This document shows positions 32,005-40,399 of a DNA stretch of 64,000 nt, in pieces. The DNA comes from Paenibacillus silagei (GTDB taxonomy: Bacteria; Bacillota; Bacilli; Paenibacillales; Paenibacillaceae). The first letter of the stretch is position 1. The number at the start of each line of letters is the position of its first letter. The translations under genes and the position numbers were made by a program. The stretch covers positions 186,001-250,000 of the forward strand of contig NZ_JAGGLV010000004.1 of NCBI RefSeq assembly GCF_017874735.1. Reading direction: 5' to 3'. The notes beneath the pieces are model-generated. The model ran no database searches and was not told the origin of the DNA. It worked only from the letters and a program-made list of their open reading frames with translations.

Positions 32005-33759
32005 ATGACAAGAAAGACGGCGAAACCGGTTGTGGCGCTGATGGTGCTGACCTTGCTGCTTAGTGTGCTAGCAGGCTGCGGCGGAGGCAATAATAACGGC
32101 AACAAGAATACGGCTGAGAATACCGGGGCCAAGGCTACGAACAGCGGCAATGCCACGGCAACAGCTGAGGCTACGGCGGCGGCTGAGGACCTAAGTCCCC
32201 TGACACTATCCTTCTTCGCTGAAGACCCTAATCCGAACTGGAACAATATGAAGGATGAGGTCAGCACTGTCATTACGCAAAAGACCGGCGTCACCCTCGA
32301 TGCCGAATTCGCTGTCGGTGATCCGCAGCAGAAGATTGCCCTCATTGCAGCGGGCGGGGATTATCCCGATATTATCTCGGCTAAAGGCGACATTGGTAAG
32401 CTGGTGGATGCCGGCGCGGTCCTTGATCTGACTGATCTAATCGATAAGCATGCCCCTAACATTAAACGCGTGCTCGGCGATAATCTGGCCCGGGCCAAGT
32501 ACACGAATGAAGACCAGTCAATCTACGCTATCCCAACCTGGGCAGCCGTGGATGAGAAGAAATTCGTAGCGGGCGGCGGCTTCGAGCTGCAGCACCGGGT
32601 ATTGAAGGAAGCCGGGTATCCGGAGATCCGCACGGTGAAGGATTATGAGAACGTAATCAAAGCCTATCTGGAGAAGCACCCTACAGATGAGAACGGCAAC
32701 AAAAACATCGGCGTCTCCCTCAACGCGGATGACTGGCATATGTACATTTCCGTTACCAACCCTGCGGTAGCTACAACCGGCGGCTCCGATGACGGAGAAT
32801 ATTACGTCGATCAGGAGACGCATGAAGCGATCTACCACTTCCGCCGCCCGGAAGAGAAGGAGTATTTCCGCTGGCTGAACCACATGAACGATATCGGCCT
32901 GCTTGACAAGGAGAGCTTCGTGCAGAAATACGACCAGTACAAAGCCAAAGTAGCGACTGGACGCGTGCTTGGCCTAATTGACCAAGACTGGGACTACAAT
33001 GACGCACAGCAGGCGCTCAAAGCCGCCGGCAAATTCGATCAGACTTACGGACATTATCCGGTCACCTTAACTGAAGAATACAAGGAAACCAGCTTCTGGC
33101 CTACCGGCTTCATGGGCGGCTACGGCATCTCTATCTCCACCACTAACCCCGACCCGGTGCGGACGATCAAGTTCCTGGATTACCTGGCCTCCGATGAAGG
33201 TCAGATCCTGAACAACTGGGGTATTGAAGGCAAGCACTATAAAGTGGAGAACGGCAAACGCGTAGTTCCGCAGGAAGTCCAGGACCGCATCAACAACGAC
33301 AACACCGCCTTCACGAAGGAAACGGGCATTGGCTTCTACTGGAATATGATGGTCCATTACGGCGACGGTGCCAAGGATTCCACCGGCAACTACTACACCA
33401 AGAACTTCCCTGAGCAGCTCGTGCTTGGCTATAGCGATGTAGAGAAGGAGACGCTGGCAGCTTACAAAGCTACTACCTGGAAGGACCTGTTCCCGAAAGA
33501 AGAGGAATTCAAGGAGAAAGCCTACGGCGCAGCCTGGAACATTTCCATTCCCGGTGAGGATGAAGTCTCCATTTTGGGCAATAAAATGAAGGATATTACC
33601 TGGAAGCGCATCCCGCAGGCCATTCTGGCCAAACCGGCTGAATTCGATAAAATCTGGGATGATTACATGGCCGATCTGGAAAAAGCCGGCGTTAAGAAAA
33701 TGGAAGCTGGCTATACCAAGTATGTGCAGGACCGTGTGGAGCTGTGGACCAGCAAATAA
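32005..33759 (+). CDS. extracellular solute-binding lipoprotein, LplA/YtcQ type
   Basis: The 584-residue lipoprotein is the large binding protein of the LplA/YtcQ class. The signal peptide MTRKTAKPVVALMVLTLLLS ends in the lipobox LAGC (Cys25), followed by a low-complexity Asn/Gly/Ala/Thr linker. The mature part begins LTLSFFAEDPNPNWNNMKDE. ATG at 32005 is preferred: GGGAGGG is 9 nt upstream and earlier in-frame codons lie in front of the signal peptide. It would capture an oligosaccharide outside the membrane and pass it to the two upstream permeases. A dispersed element and a terminator-like hairpin follow. Confidence 0.92.
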   Translation: MTRKTAKPVVALMVLTLLLSVLAGCGGGNNNGNKNTAENTGAKATNSGNATATAEATAAAEDLSPLTLSFFAEDPNPNWNNMKDEVSTVITQKTGVTLDAEFAVGDPQQKIALIAAGGDYPDIISAKGDIGKLVDAGAVLDLTDLIDKHAPNIKRVLGDNLARAKYTNEDQSIYAIPTWAAVDEKKFVAGGGFELQHRVLKEAGYPEIRTVKDYENVIKAYLEKHPTDENGNKNIGVSLNADDWHMYISVTNPAVATTGGSDDGEYYVDQETHEAIYHFRRPEEKEYFRWLNHMNDIGLLDKESFVQKYDQYKAKVATGRVLGLIDQDWDYNDAQQALKAAGKFDQTYGHYPVTLTEEYKETSFWPTGFMGGYGISISTTNPDPVRTIKFLDYLASDEGQILNNWGIEGKHYKVENGKRVVPQEVQDRINNDNTAFTKETGIGFYWNMMVHYGDGAKDSTGNYYTKNFPEQLVLGYSDVEKETLAAYKATTWKDLFPKEEEFKEKAYGAAWNISIPGEDEVSILGNKMKDITWKRIPQAILAKPAEFDKIWDDYMADLEKAGVKKMEAGYTKYVQDRVELWTSK

Positions 33760-33800
33760 ACAATTGATATAACTTGAGCTAAAATGCACAGATCAAAGGA

Positions 33801-33983
33801 GTAGTCGCCACTGCGGAGATTTTGGACTTCCGGTCGCTGTTGTTTCCAGATTTGCTGATTAAGACCGCTGGTTGCGGTAGAAATCCGGAAACTGCTGATG
33901 CTTTCGAAGCTAGCTTTCCTGCGGAAAGCTTTCAGGCGAACGCTACGCTCCTACAGTTCCAAAATCCCCTCCGTTGCTCCCTC
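33801..33983 (+). repeat. dispersed hairpin element E, copy 2
   Basis: This copy keeps the ends of element E (TCGCCACTGCGG...TTTGGACTTCCGGTCGC and CTACAGTTCCAAAATCCCCT) but has diverged in the stem: GTTTCCAGATTT (33842-33853) faces AAATCCGGAAAC (33881-33892). The change of GG to CC on one side is matched by CC to GG on the other. An extra segment of about 35 bp with AGCTTTCCTGCGGAAAGCT forms an additional hairpin. It follows the binding-protein gene. Confidence 0.8.
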
Positions 33984-34028
33984 CTATTTTCTAAAGTTTG
34001 TAGTTCAACCTATATTTCATTGCAAAGG

Positions 34029-34059
34029 ACACCCGTGCGGAATCGCACGGGTGTTGTTT
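34029..34059 (+). terminator. terminator-like hairpin after ABC operon
   Basis: ACACCCGTGC and GCACGGGTGT form a perfect 10-bp stem with a 6-nt loop, followed by TGTTTG. It is 270 bp after the binding-protein stop, beyond element E. Confidence 0.6.
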
Positions 34060-34174
34060 GCTGTAATAAGGATGGTTAGTGGCTCATCGGATCTAAACGT
34101 GTGAGAATTACTTTAACTAACGGCTTGCTGAGGGGTTACCTCACCCCGAATCAGGTGCAAGGGGAAGTCTTAAT

Positions 34175-34358
34175 TGTAATTCGTACAACTAAATCGTCCG
34201 ATGTGCCGCCAAATCTCCGTTTAGATGTAGTTCGTACAATTAAAATGCCCCTATATCTGGATTTTCGCCCATCCGGGCAAATGTAGTTGTACAGACTACA
34301 ATTAGAAGAGGATGTCCATCCGTTTCACAGTTTTTAGTTGCACAGAATACACTTATGC
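34175..34358. repeat. 51-bp array, family C
   Basis: Four related units start at 34175 (TGTAATTCGTACAACTAAAT), 34226 (TGTAGTTCGTACAATTAAAA), 34282 (TGTAGTTGTACAGACTAC) and 34333 (TTTAGTTGCACAGAATAC). Their spacings are 51, 56 and 51 bp. The third contains the palindrome TGTAGT-TGTACAG-ACTACA. No gene is supported between the ABC operon and the Xre regulator; this array, element E and the hairpin account for that gap. Confidence 0.7.
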
Positions 34359-34436
34359 CTGTTTTTTCGCTATAAACATAGCTTCACTCCTTACTGCACT
34401 TATGGGATAAATCACTTGTTTAATTCTGATGGTCTA

Positions 34437-35642
34437 CTAGCTATGCAGCTCGTGGTAAGTTTTGTTAATCATTTCGGTGTATATGGAAGGCGGGTATTCC
34501 TTCACCTGATCGTAGGCGAATTGGGACAGCCGCAGTGCTTCCTCCTTCATGCCCCGGCGCATACAGATCTGTGCGCGGTAAGCATAAGCTGTCAGCAGGT
34601 TGGCGCGGTCAAGCGGGTGGTAGACCTGATCACCCGGCTCGGCTTTGGACAGGCTGATCAGCGCTTCATCGTCCTGGCCGAGATGATACCTTGCGATGCC
34701 GGACATGAGCTGGACGCTGGACGCGTACTGTTCATCCTCCTGCGGATACTGCTCCGCCAGCGCAAGAACCTTGCTGTACTCTCCCTTAGCTACCGCAAGT
34801 CTGATCTCTCCGATCACCACCAGCTTCAGCGAATCCTCAGATTCGGTGAATTCTGCGAATGCCCGGGCCTTCTTCATGTCCTCCTCTGCCGCCAAGGTCT
34901 CTCCTTCGGTCAGCGCCAGGATACCGAGCACCCGGTACAGATGATCCGTCATATAGTAGATTCCCTCTTCCCGTGAAACCTGCAGCGCCGCCAATGCAGC
35001 TTCACGGCTTCCCGCATAATCCCCCAGGGCAGACAGACTAATACTCTCGGCATAATGAAGATCGATTTCAAAGATAAAATCATTCCCCACCTTATTATCC
35101 TCGTACTCCTTGCGGACCCGGCGGATCAGCTCCAGCCCGTCCGCGTATCTGTTCTGCGCGAAATTCAGGGCATAGGAAATATACTGCACCTTCGCCCGTT
35201 CCACGAATAAGCCGAAGCGTTCATAGATCAGTGCTGCCCGTTCCAGCTCCGCTTCCCCGCCTCCGGCTCCCGTATAGAAAAGGGAACTTACATAGAACTC
35301 CAGCAGACGCGCAGCATCAATCGTCATCGGAAGCGTACGCTCCGTGAGCGGCTGAAGCCGCTGGATGACCTCCCTGTAATTCTTCGCCTTGAACTCAGCC
35401 TCCATCTCCCGGACAAGCGGAGCAAGCTCCGCCTCCTCCTCGCCTTCGAGGAAGTAGCCCGGATCAACTCCCAGCCTGCCGGCCAGAACCTGCAAGCTGT
35501 TCATCGAGGGCAAGGCGCGTCCATTCTCGATTTGACTCAGCATGCTCTTGGTCATATGGTCTCCGGCAAGGTCCGTCTGCGTAAGCCCCTTAGCCTTGCG
35601 CAATTGCTTGACTTTCTCTCCGATGGTTTGTTTGGTGGTCAT
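34437..35642 (-). CDS. Xre-family regulator with TPR-like C-terminus
   Basis: The 401-residue protein has an N-terminal Xre helix-turn-helix (VKQLRKAKGLTQTDLAGDHM, SMLSQIENGRALPS) and a long helical C-terminal part with tetratricopeptide-like repeats. This is the layout of Rgg/PlcR-like or other peptide- or stress-responsive regulators. It diverges from the MFS gene, and the shared 175-bp region holds two AAGTTTAA dyads that could be its operators. The C-terminus may bind a peptide or a protein. The effector is unknown. Confidence 0.85.
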   Translation of the reverse strand: MTTKQTIGEKVKQLRKAKGLTQTDLAGDHMTKSMLSQIENGRALPSMNSLQVLAGRLGVDPGYFLEGEEEAELAPLVREMEAEFKAKNYREVIQRLQPLTERTLPMTIDAARLLEFYVSSLFYTGAGGGEAELERAALIYERFGLFVERAKVQYISYALNFAQNRYADGLELIRRVRKEYEDNKVGNDFIFEIDLHYAESISLSALGDYAGSREAALAALQVSREEGIYYMTDHLYRVLGILALTEGETLAAEEDMKKARAFAEFTESEDSLKLVVIGEIRLAVAKGEYSKVLALAEQYPQEDEQYASSVQLMSGIARYHLGQDDEALISLSKAEPGDQVYHPLDRANLLTAYAYRAQICMRRGMKEEALRLSQFAYDQVKEYPPSIYTEMINKTYHELHS

Positions 35643-35719
35643 CTGCTTGCCAACTTTCCAGGTAGCTTTTCTTTTCAGTATAGCTTACCTATACCCTAAG
35701 AGAAAGCTGAAAATACGCT

Positions 35720-35743
35720 AAAGTTAAATTATATTAAACTTTT
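35720..35743. promoter_or_regulatory. candidate operator 1 upstream of MFS gene
   Basis: AAAGTTAAATTATATTAAACTT is an imperfect inverted repeat whose right half TTAAACTT is identical to that of the perfect dyad at 35775. It lies in the divergent Xre-MFS promoter region. Confidence 0.5.
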
Positions 35744-35774
35744 TGTTGTATTCTTCAACTTTTACTCATACAAT

Positions 35775-35790
35775 AAGTTTAATTAAACTT
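35775..35790. promoter_or_regulatory. candidate operator 2 upstream of MFS gene
   Basis: AAGTTTAATTAAACTT is a perfect 16-bp palindrome 27 bp before the MFS start, with a second related dyad about 50 bp upstream. The divergent Xre regulator is the likely binder. Confidence 0.6.
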
Positions 35791-35817
35791 AGCTTTTTGA
35801 TCAAAGGGAGTGCTATT

Positions 35818-37164
35818 ATGTCTCAAATAACATCCGCAGCCCATGATAAGGCAGCGACTAACCGTAACATATTTCTCTTCTTTAGCAGCAAGCTGGTCTC
35901 TGTTCTCGGCTCCAGTATGTACACCTTCGTAGCTGGTCTGTTCATTCTGAATGAGACTGGTTCAGGGAGCAGCTTCGCCGTTACACTGCTGTGCGGGCTG
36001 CTGCCCGGTATCCTGCTGTCCCCCTTCGCCGGTGTGCTCGCCGACAGAGTTAACCGCCGCAGGCTGCTGATCGGCTCGGACCTGGCCAGTGCCCTGATTA
36101 TGTCCCTGGCCTTTCTATTCGTCTCGCTGGAGGGAATGTCCCTATGGACTATCTATTTGTCGCTCATTCTATTATCTATCTGCTCTACCTTCTATAGTAT
36201 TTCAGTCTCCTCCTCGATGATGATGCTTGTAGACAGCGGCTCCGTCCAGCGGGCCGGATCACTGAATCAGATTGCCGGATCGGCTGGCCACCTGCTGGCT
36301 CCGATTCTCGCCGGTCTTCTGTATGCCTTCCTTCCCCTTCAGGATTTCATGCTGCTGAACGCGGCAGGCTTCATCGTTTCGACCGTGATGGGCTGCATGC
36401 TGAGATACAAGCCGATTCCACGGCTTCATGCTGCCCTTGAACCTGCCGAAGCCGCTGGCCCCCAGCCGCTCCGCGAACGTCTGGGCACTGCTGTTAACGG
36501 GGTACGCACGAATCTGAAGGAAGGCTTCGCTTATGTGATCCGCCGTCCGGTCCTCCGCTCCCTGATGGGGATTGTGTTCTGGATTAATTTCTTCGTCGTC
36601 GCCCTGAATGTTGTGCTGCCCTACGTTGCAGTACAGACACTCGGACTCTCCTCGAAGCAATATGGAGTCCTCGAAGCGATGCTGGCGGCAGGCGTACTGC
36701 TGATGTCGCTGCTGCTTGCTATACTTCCCCAGAGCAAGAGTCCGGTGAAGCCGATCCTCGGAGGCTTAAGCGCGCTGGGAGTGTTATTCCTCGCACTGGC
36801 GGTTCCGCTGCTGCTGCATTTCACCCCGAAGGCCACCTTCCTTCTCTTCCTGCCGCTGCTGGTCCTTATCGGCGTCATGATTATGGTCATTAATATTCCG
36901 ATTCAGGTCTATCTGCAGCAGACCACCGGGGAAGAGTATCGTGGACGCGTATTCGGGCTGGTGGAGGGCATCGCCGGTTCCATCGCTCCGCTCGGAATGC
37001 TGCTCTATGGAGTCCTCCTCGACCGGATTCCCGGCTCGTTCATTCTGCTCGTCTCCGGTGCAGCTATTCTGGCGGTTACGCTGGCCGGACAGAGAGGCCT
37101 TGTCCGCAGCAGTGCCGCTGATCAACAGGCCGCTCAGGGGAAGACAGAGCAGGCGGGGGCCTGA
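35818..37164 (+). CDS. MFS drug/macrolide-type exporter
   Basis: The 448-residue major facilitator protein resembles the MefA/Bcr-like exporters of Bacillota. About 12 spans are visible, with the family loop FAGVLADRVNRRRLLIGSDL after the second and third spans. ATG at 35818 is chosen with AAAGGGAG about 8 nt upstream; longer versions would read through the operator dyads. The last codons are followed by a nucleotidyltransferase gene on the same strand. Its neighbours hint at efflux of a toxic small molecule, perhaps linked to the biosynthetic cluster further right, but that is inference. Confidence 0.88.
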   Translation: MSQITSAAHDKAATNRNIFLFFSSKLVSVLGSSMYTFVAGLFILNETGSGSSFAVTLLCGLLPGILLSPFAGVLADRVNRRRLLIGSDLASALIMSLAFLFVSLEGMSLWTIYLSLILLSICSTFYSISVSSSMMMLVDSGSVQRAGSLNQIAGSAGHLLAPILAGLLYAFLPLQDFMLLNAAGFIVSTVMGCMLRYKPIPRLHAALEPAEAAGPQPLRERLGTAVNGVRTNLKEGFAYVIRRPVLRSLMGIVFWINFFVVALNVVLPYVAVQTLGLSSKQYGVLEAMLAAGVLLMSLLLAILPQSKSPVKPILGGLSALGVLFLALAVPLLLHFTPKATFLLFLPLLVLIGVMIMVINIPIQVYLQQTTGEEYRGRVFGLVEGIAGSIAPLGMLLYGVLLDRIPGSFILLVSGAAILAVTLAGQRGLVRSSAADQQAAQGKTEQAGA

Positions 37165-37247
37165 ATGTCTGAATTGACCATAGCTGGCAAGCTGTCCAAT
37201 TGATACGCTTAACGCAGCAGAATCTAATCAAGGAGGCGGAACGTTAT

Positions 37248-38036
37248 ATGTACGCGCACCACAGGCAGACGCTGGAGAAGCTGGCGGAGAAGCTGGAGCA
37301 AGACCCTGCTTGTCTGGCGGCAATCACCAGCGGATCTGTAGCCAAGGGAACCGCCAGCGAGACCTCGGATGTGGATGTTCATCTGGTCTTCACAGATGAA
37401 GCCTATGCGGAATATGAGCAGAACGGCAGGCTCTCCTACGTGGACCGGGAAGTCAGCACCTATGAAGGCGGATATGCCGATATCAAGGTGATCAACCGCC
37501 GGTTTCTGGAGCTTGCCGCCCAGCGCGGCAATGAGCCGACGAGGTATGCTTTTACCGGTGCAGAGGTACTATTCTCCAGAATTCCGGAGCTGTATGAGCT
37601 GGTGGCCCGGATTCCCGTCTATCCCGAGGAGAACCGCGAGCGTAATTTGCGGGAATTCTGTGCCCAGATCTACCTGTACGGGCTGTATTTCGCCAAGGAA
37701 GCGGGCCAAAAAAATGACGCCTACCTGCTCGCTCATACGGCGGTCCAACTGGTGTTTTTCAGCGGACGGATGATTCTGGCGTATAACCGGCTGCTTTTTC
37801 CAAGCCCTAAAGGGCTGCTGGATGCTGTCGATGCTGCGGAAGCCCAGCCGAAGAATTTCCGTACACTGGCAACAGAGCTGCTGCAATCGCCCAGTGCACA
37901 TAAGAGTGTGCGCTTCGCCGCGAAGATGCTGACTTTCTATAATCATGGCTTGTCCTTCGAGCAGGCACTCGGGATCTATGTGCTGAACAACGAGCGTGCC
38001 TGGATGGAGCAGCCTCCTTCCTTACAGGATCGCTAG
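37248..38036 (+). CDS. nucleotidyltransferase-domain protein
   Basis: The product of about 262 residues has the minimal nucleotidyltransferase signature GSVAKGTASETSDVDVHLV (residues about 29-47; Gly-Ser and the Asp pair 41/43), as in aminoglycoside and lincosamide nucleotidyltransferases and kanNT-like proteins. A helical C-terminal part follows. ATG at 37248 is chosen because AAGGAGG precedes it by 11 nt; a TTG at 37200 has no ribosome binding site. It follows the MFS gene by 83 nt, and together they could form a resistance pair. The substrate is unknown. Confidence 0.75.
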   Translation: MYAHHRQTLEKLAEKLEQDPACLAAITSGSVAKGTASETSDVDVHLVFTDEAYAEYEQNGRLSYVDREVSTYEGGYADIKVINRRFLELAAQRGNEPTRYAFTGAEVLFSRIPELYELVARIPVYPEENRERNLREFCAQIYLYGLYFAKEAGQKNDAYLLAHTAVQLVFFSGRMILAYNRLLFPSPKGLLDAVDAAEAQPKNFRTLATELLQSPSAHKSVRFAAKMLTFYNHGLSFEQALGIYVLNNERAWMEQPPSLQDR

Positions 38037-38092
38037 TGTAGACAGACATTCATATTTGGGCATACTTACTGGAATCTCCAGCGGACTAGTGA

Positions 38093-38137
38093 AACAGCAA
38101 ACAGCGGCCCCCACAAAGGGAGTCGCTGTTTGCTGTT
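38093..38137. terminator. bidirectional terminator
   Basis: AACAGCAAACAGCG and CGCTGTTTGCTGTT form a 14-bp perfect stem between the convergent nucleotidyltransferase and oxidoreductase genes. Confidence 0.8.
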
Positions 38138-38183
38138 GCTGGAATTAGCTGCTGTCAATGGTCTCACTCTGCTAGCACAATCG

Positions 38184-39209
38184 CTATAGTGGAAGCACCT
38201 CAGAGACCCGGCGCCGCTGCGCCTCAGCCATGATCCGGGCTTGCAGCTGCACCCGTTCCCAGGTAGCACTCAGGCCCTCGGCCTGCTGCCCGCTCATGAT
38301 CGCTGCAAAAGCCTCCAGCTGGCCCACATAATAGTTCAGCGGTTCGAATTCGCATAGGGTGGTACGGTTGTCCGGCAGATCATGCCGGATTTTGAGCTTA
38401 TAGAACCCCTTGATCGGCCGGAAGAAATCGGGGACCGTCAGCACGGTATGGTCGAAATACAGGGTATGCGAGGCCCGGAAGGGCAGCTCAAAGGAAGTGA
38501 GACACTCGGCCCTCAGCCCGTTCTTGTATTGCAACGCCGCCTGAAAGGTCCAATCGCAGCCATCCGGCCCGTCAAAGGCCGACTGTGCCAGGATCTCCTC
38601 CGGCTCAAGACCGGCAAGGGTCTGCACGAATTGCAGCCAATAGCAGCCCAGATCGGCAAAAGCGCCTCCGCCCTTAGCCTTAACACTCCGGTAATTTCCG
38701 GCATGCCTGTTCTTGGCAGGAACGGAGATTCGGGTGCTGATCCTGCGCAGCGCGCCGAATTCGCCCGAATCGACGATGCCCTTCAGCGACTGCTGCCAGG
38801 GGTGACAGGCAATCATCAGCCCCTCGGTGAGCTTCGGGGCTGCAGGGTTCTCCTTCGCCAGCCTTAACTGTTCCGCTTCTTCAGGATGGAGACAGATCGG
38901 CTTTTCCACCAAGACATGCTTGCCCGCATTCAAGGCCCGGATCGCCCACTGCGCATGAAGCTCATTGCTGAGCGCAATATATACTCCATCCAGATCGTCC
39001 AGCTCCAGCAACTCGTCCAGACTAGCCGCCACATAGGGAATTTGGTACGCCTCAGCCATGGCCTCCGCTTTCGCCAAGGTACGGTTGGCAATCGCCGTGA
39101 TCTTCACCTTGTCCACTATCCGTGCCGGCTCCAGCATCGCTGGAACCGCAATACTCGAGGCGCCCAGAATGCCGAGCTTATAGCTTGGCTCCTCTACCAC
39201 ACTGCTCAT
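38184..39209 (-). CDS. Gfo/Idh/MocA family oxidoreductase
   Basis: The 341-residue NAD(P)-dependent enzyme begins with a Rossmann segment (LGILGASSIAVPAMLEPARI) and has the family EKP motif in GKHVLVEKPICLHPEEA near residue 94. The C-terminal alpha/beta domain includes FADLGCYWLQF with the usual catalytic His replaced by other residues, as in some family members. Its ATG overlaps the stop of the radical SAM gene by 4 nt, making it the last gene of a tightly coupled five-gene operon. It probably oxidises or epimerises a sugar or cyclitol in that pathway. Confidence 0.88.
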   Translation of the reverse strand: MSSVVEEPSYKLGILGASSIAVPAMLEPARIVDKVKITAIANRTLAKAEAMAEAYQIPYVAASLDELLELDDLDGVYIALSNELHAQWAIRALNAGKHVLVEKPICLHPEEAEQLRLAKENPAAPKLTEGLMIACHPWQQSLKGIVDSGEFGALRRISTRISVPAKNRHAGNYRSVKAKGGGAFADLGCYWLQFVQTLAGLEPEEILAQSAFDGPDGCDWTFQAALQYKNGLRAECLTSFELPFRASHTLYFDHTVLTVPDFFRPIKGFYKLKIRHDLPDNRTTLCEFEPLNYYVGQLEAFAAIMSGQQAEGLSATWERVQLQARIMAEAQRRRVSEVLPL

Positions 39210-40399
39210 ATCTGAGCCAGCGCAGCATAGGTGTTGAGGTACAGCACATTACATTTGGAGCAGGCCGGGGACAGGCCTTCGTCCAGAATCCGCCGCAGCC
39301 GGTCGTAGCGCGCTGAATTCCATATTTCGGTGAGCGAGTATTCATTCACATTGCCAATCGCCAGCTCGCCAAAAAATTTACAGGCACTCACCATCCCGTT
39401 CGGGGCAATATCCACCCGGGTACTGAGCGCCAGACATTTCGACGTACTGCGGGATTTCATCGGCTTGCCGGCCACGAAATCCTCAATCTCATCAAAATCG
39501 AGACCCGGCTGGTAGCGGATTCGGGTATTGTGCCAGGTATTGCTGTTAATCCGCCGCAGATCTTCGGTCAGCCTGGTGATATTCTCCGGCTTGATATGGT
39601 ATTTGAACGCATGCCAGCTGCTCCGTTGATCCGGCGGAAGCTCGGCCAGCCACTGGAAGTGTTCATCGTAGAAGCGGTCCATCGCAAAACTGGTGTCTTC
39701 CGAGATATACCATGGGAAGCAGAGCAGGACCAGATCCACACCCTTTTGTTCAAAAAACTCCACTAGCTCATATAATCTCCCGATCATATTGTCGTTGATC
39801 ACATTATGCACCGAGATCCGGCCGCGGAAGCGGCCCTGCTCGCGCAGCTCCAGCAAACGGTCAACGGCGTCGATGACCTTCTGGAACGAATTCTTGCCGC
39901 GCAGGAAATCATGCTCCTCCTGGAACCCCTCGATCGGGATCAGCAGCTCCAGATTGTCCGAGATTGCACACAGTTCCTCCTCGAACTTAGGGATCATATA
40001 GGCATTGGTACAGATCGTAGTATCGCGGGGATGCTCCTTAAGAAGGTCCAGAATCTCCTTGGCCTGCCGGTGAAACAGCGGCTCCCCTCCCCATAAATAC
40101 AGGCGGGACTGCGCTTCGTCCGTCTCCTCCAGCAGCCTCTGGATCATTCCCAGATCCATATCCAGGTTCTGCTCTGCGGTATCCATATCATGATGGTAGC
40201 CGGATTCATTCCATTGATAGCAATGCTTGCAGCGCAGATTGCAGCGGTTGGTCAGCTTGAGGGACATAATCTCCGGCATCACTGTCTTGAAGCCGGGATC
40301 ATGCTTGCGTTCCCTGTGCGGGACCACCACATTCTTGATCGTACGTTTCAATGCCTCGAAGGACTGCTCGTCCAGGCTCACTCTGCTGGTTGGCTGCAT
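39206..40399 (-). CDS. radical SAM/SPASM enzyme
   Basis: The 397-residue enzyme has the radical SAM cluster CNLRCKHC (Cys53, 57, 60) and the glycine-rich LYLWGGEPLFH. A C-terminal SPASM region has Cys residues in SKCLAL, SACKFFGE and ACSKCN for an extra Fe-S cluster. Such proteins perform difficult oxidations, such as alcohol dehydrogenation in aminoglycoside pathways (BtrN) or peptide maturation. It overlaps its neighbours by 1 and 4 nt. No precursor peptide was found next to it, while a carrier protein, ligase and glycosyltransferase-like gene are. A small-molecule or carrier-bound substrate is therefore more likely. The exact reaction is unknown. Confidence 0.9.
   Translation of the reverse strand: MQPTSRVSLDEQSFEALKRTIKNVVVPHRERKHDPGFKTVMPEIMSLKLTNRCNLRCKHCYQWNESGYHHDMDTAEQNLDMDLGMIQRLLEETDEAQSRLYLWGGEPLFHRQAKEILDLLKEHPRDTTICTNAYMIPKFEEELCAISDNLELLIPIEGFQEEHDFLRGKNSFQKVIDAVDRLLELREQGRFRGRISVHNVINDNMIGRLYELVEFFEQKGVDLVLLCFPWYISEDTSFAMDRFYDEHFQWLAELPPDQRSSWHAFKYHIKPENITRLTEDLRRINSNTWHNTRIRYQPGLDFDEIEDFVAGKPMKSRSTSKCLALSTRVDIAPNGMVSACKFFGELAIGNVNEYSLTEIWNSARYDRLRRILDEGLSPACSKCNVLYLNTYAALAQI

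Noticed and set aside
39206..40399. Radical SAM enzyme as part of a ribosomal peptide (RiPP) pathway
   Set aside because: No short precursor gene with a ribosome binding site was found beside it, while carrier-protein chemistry is present.
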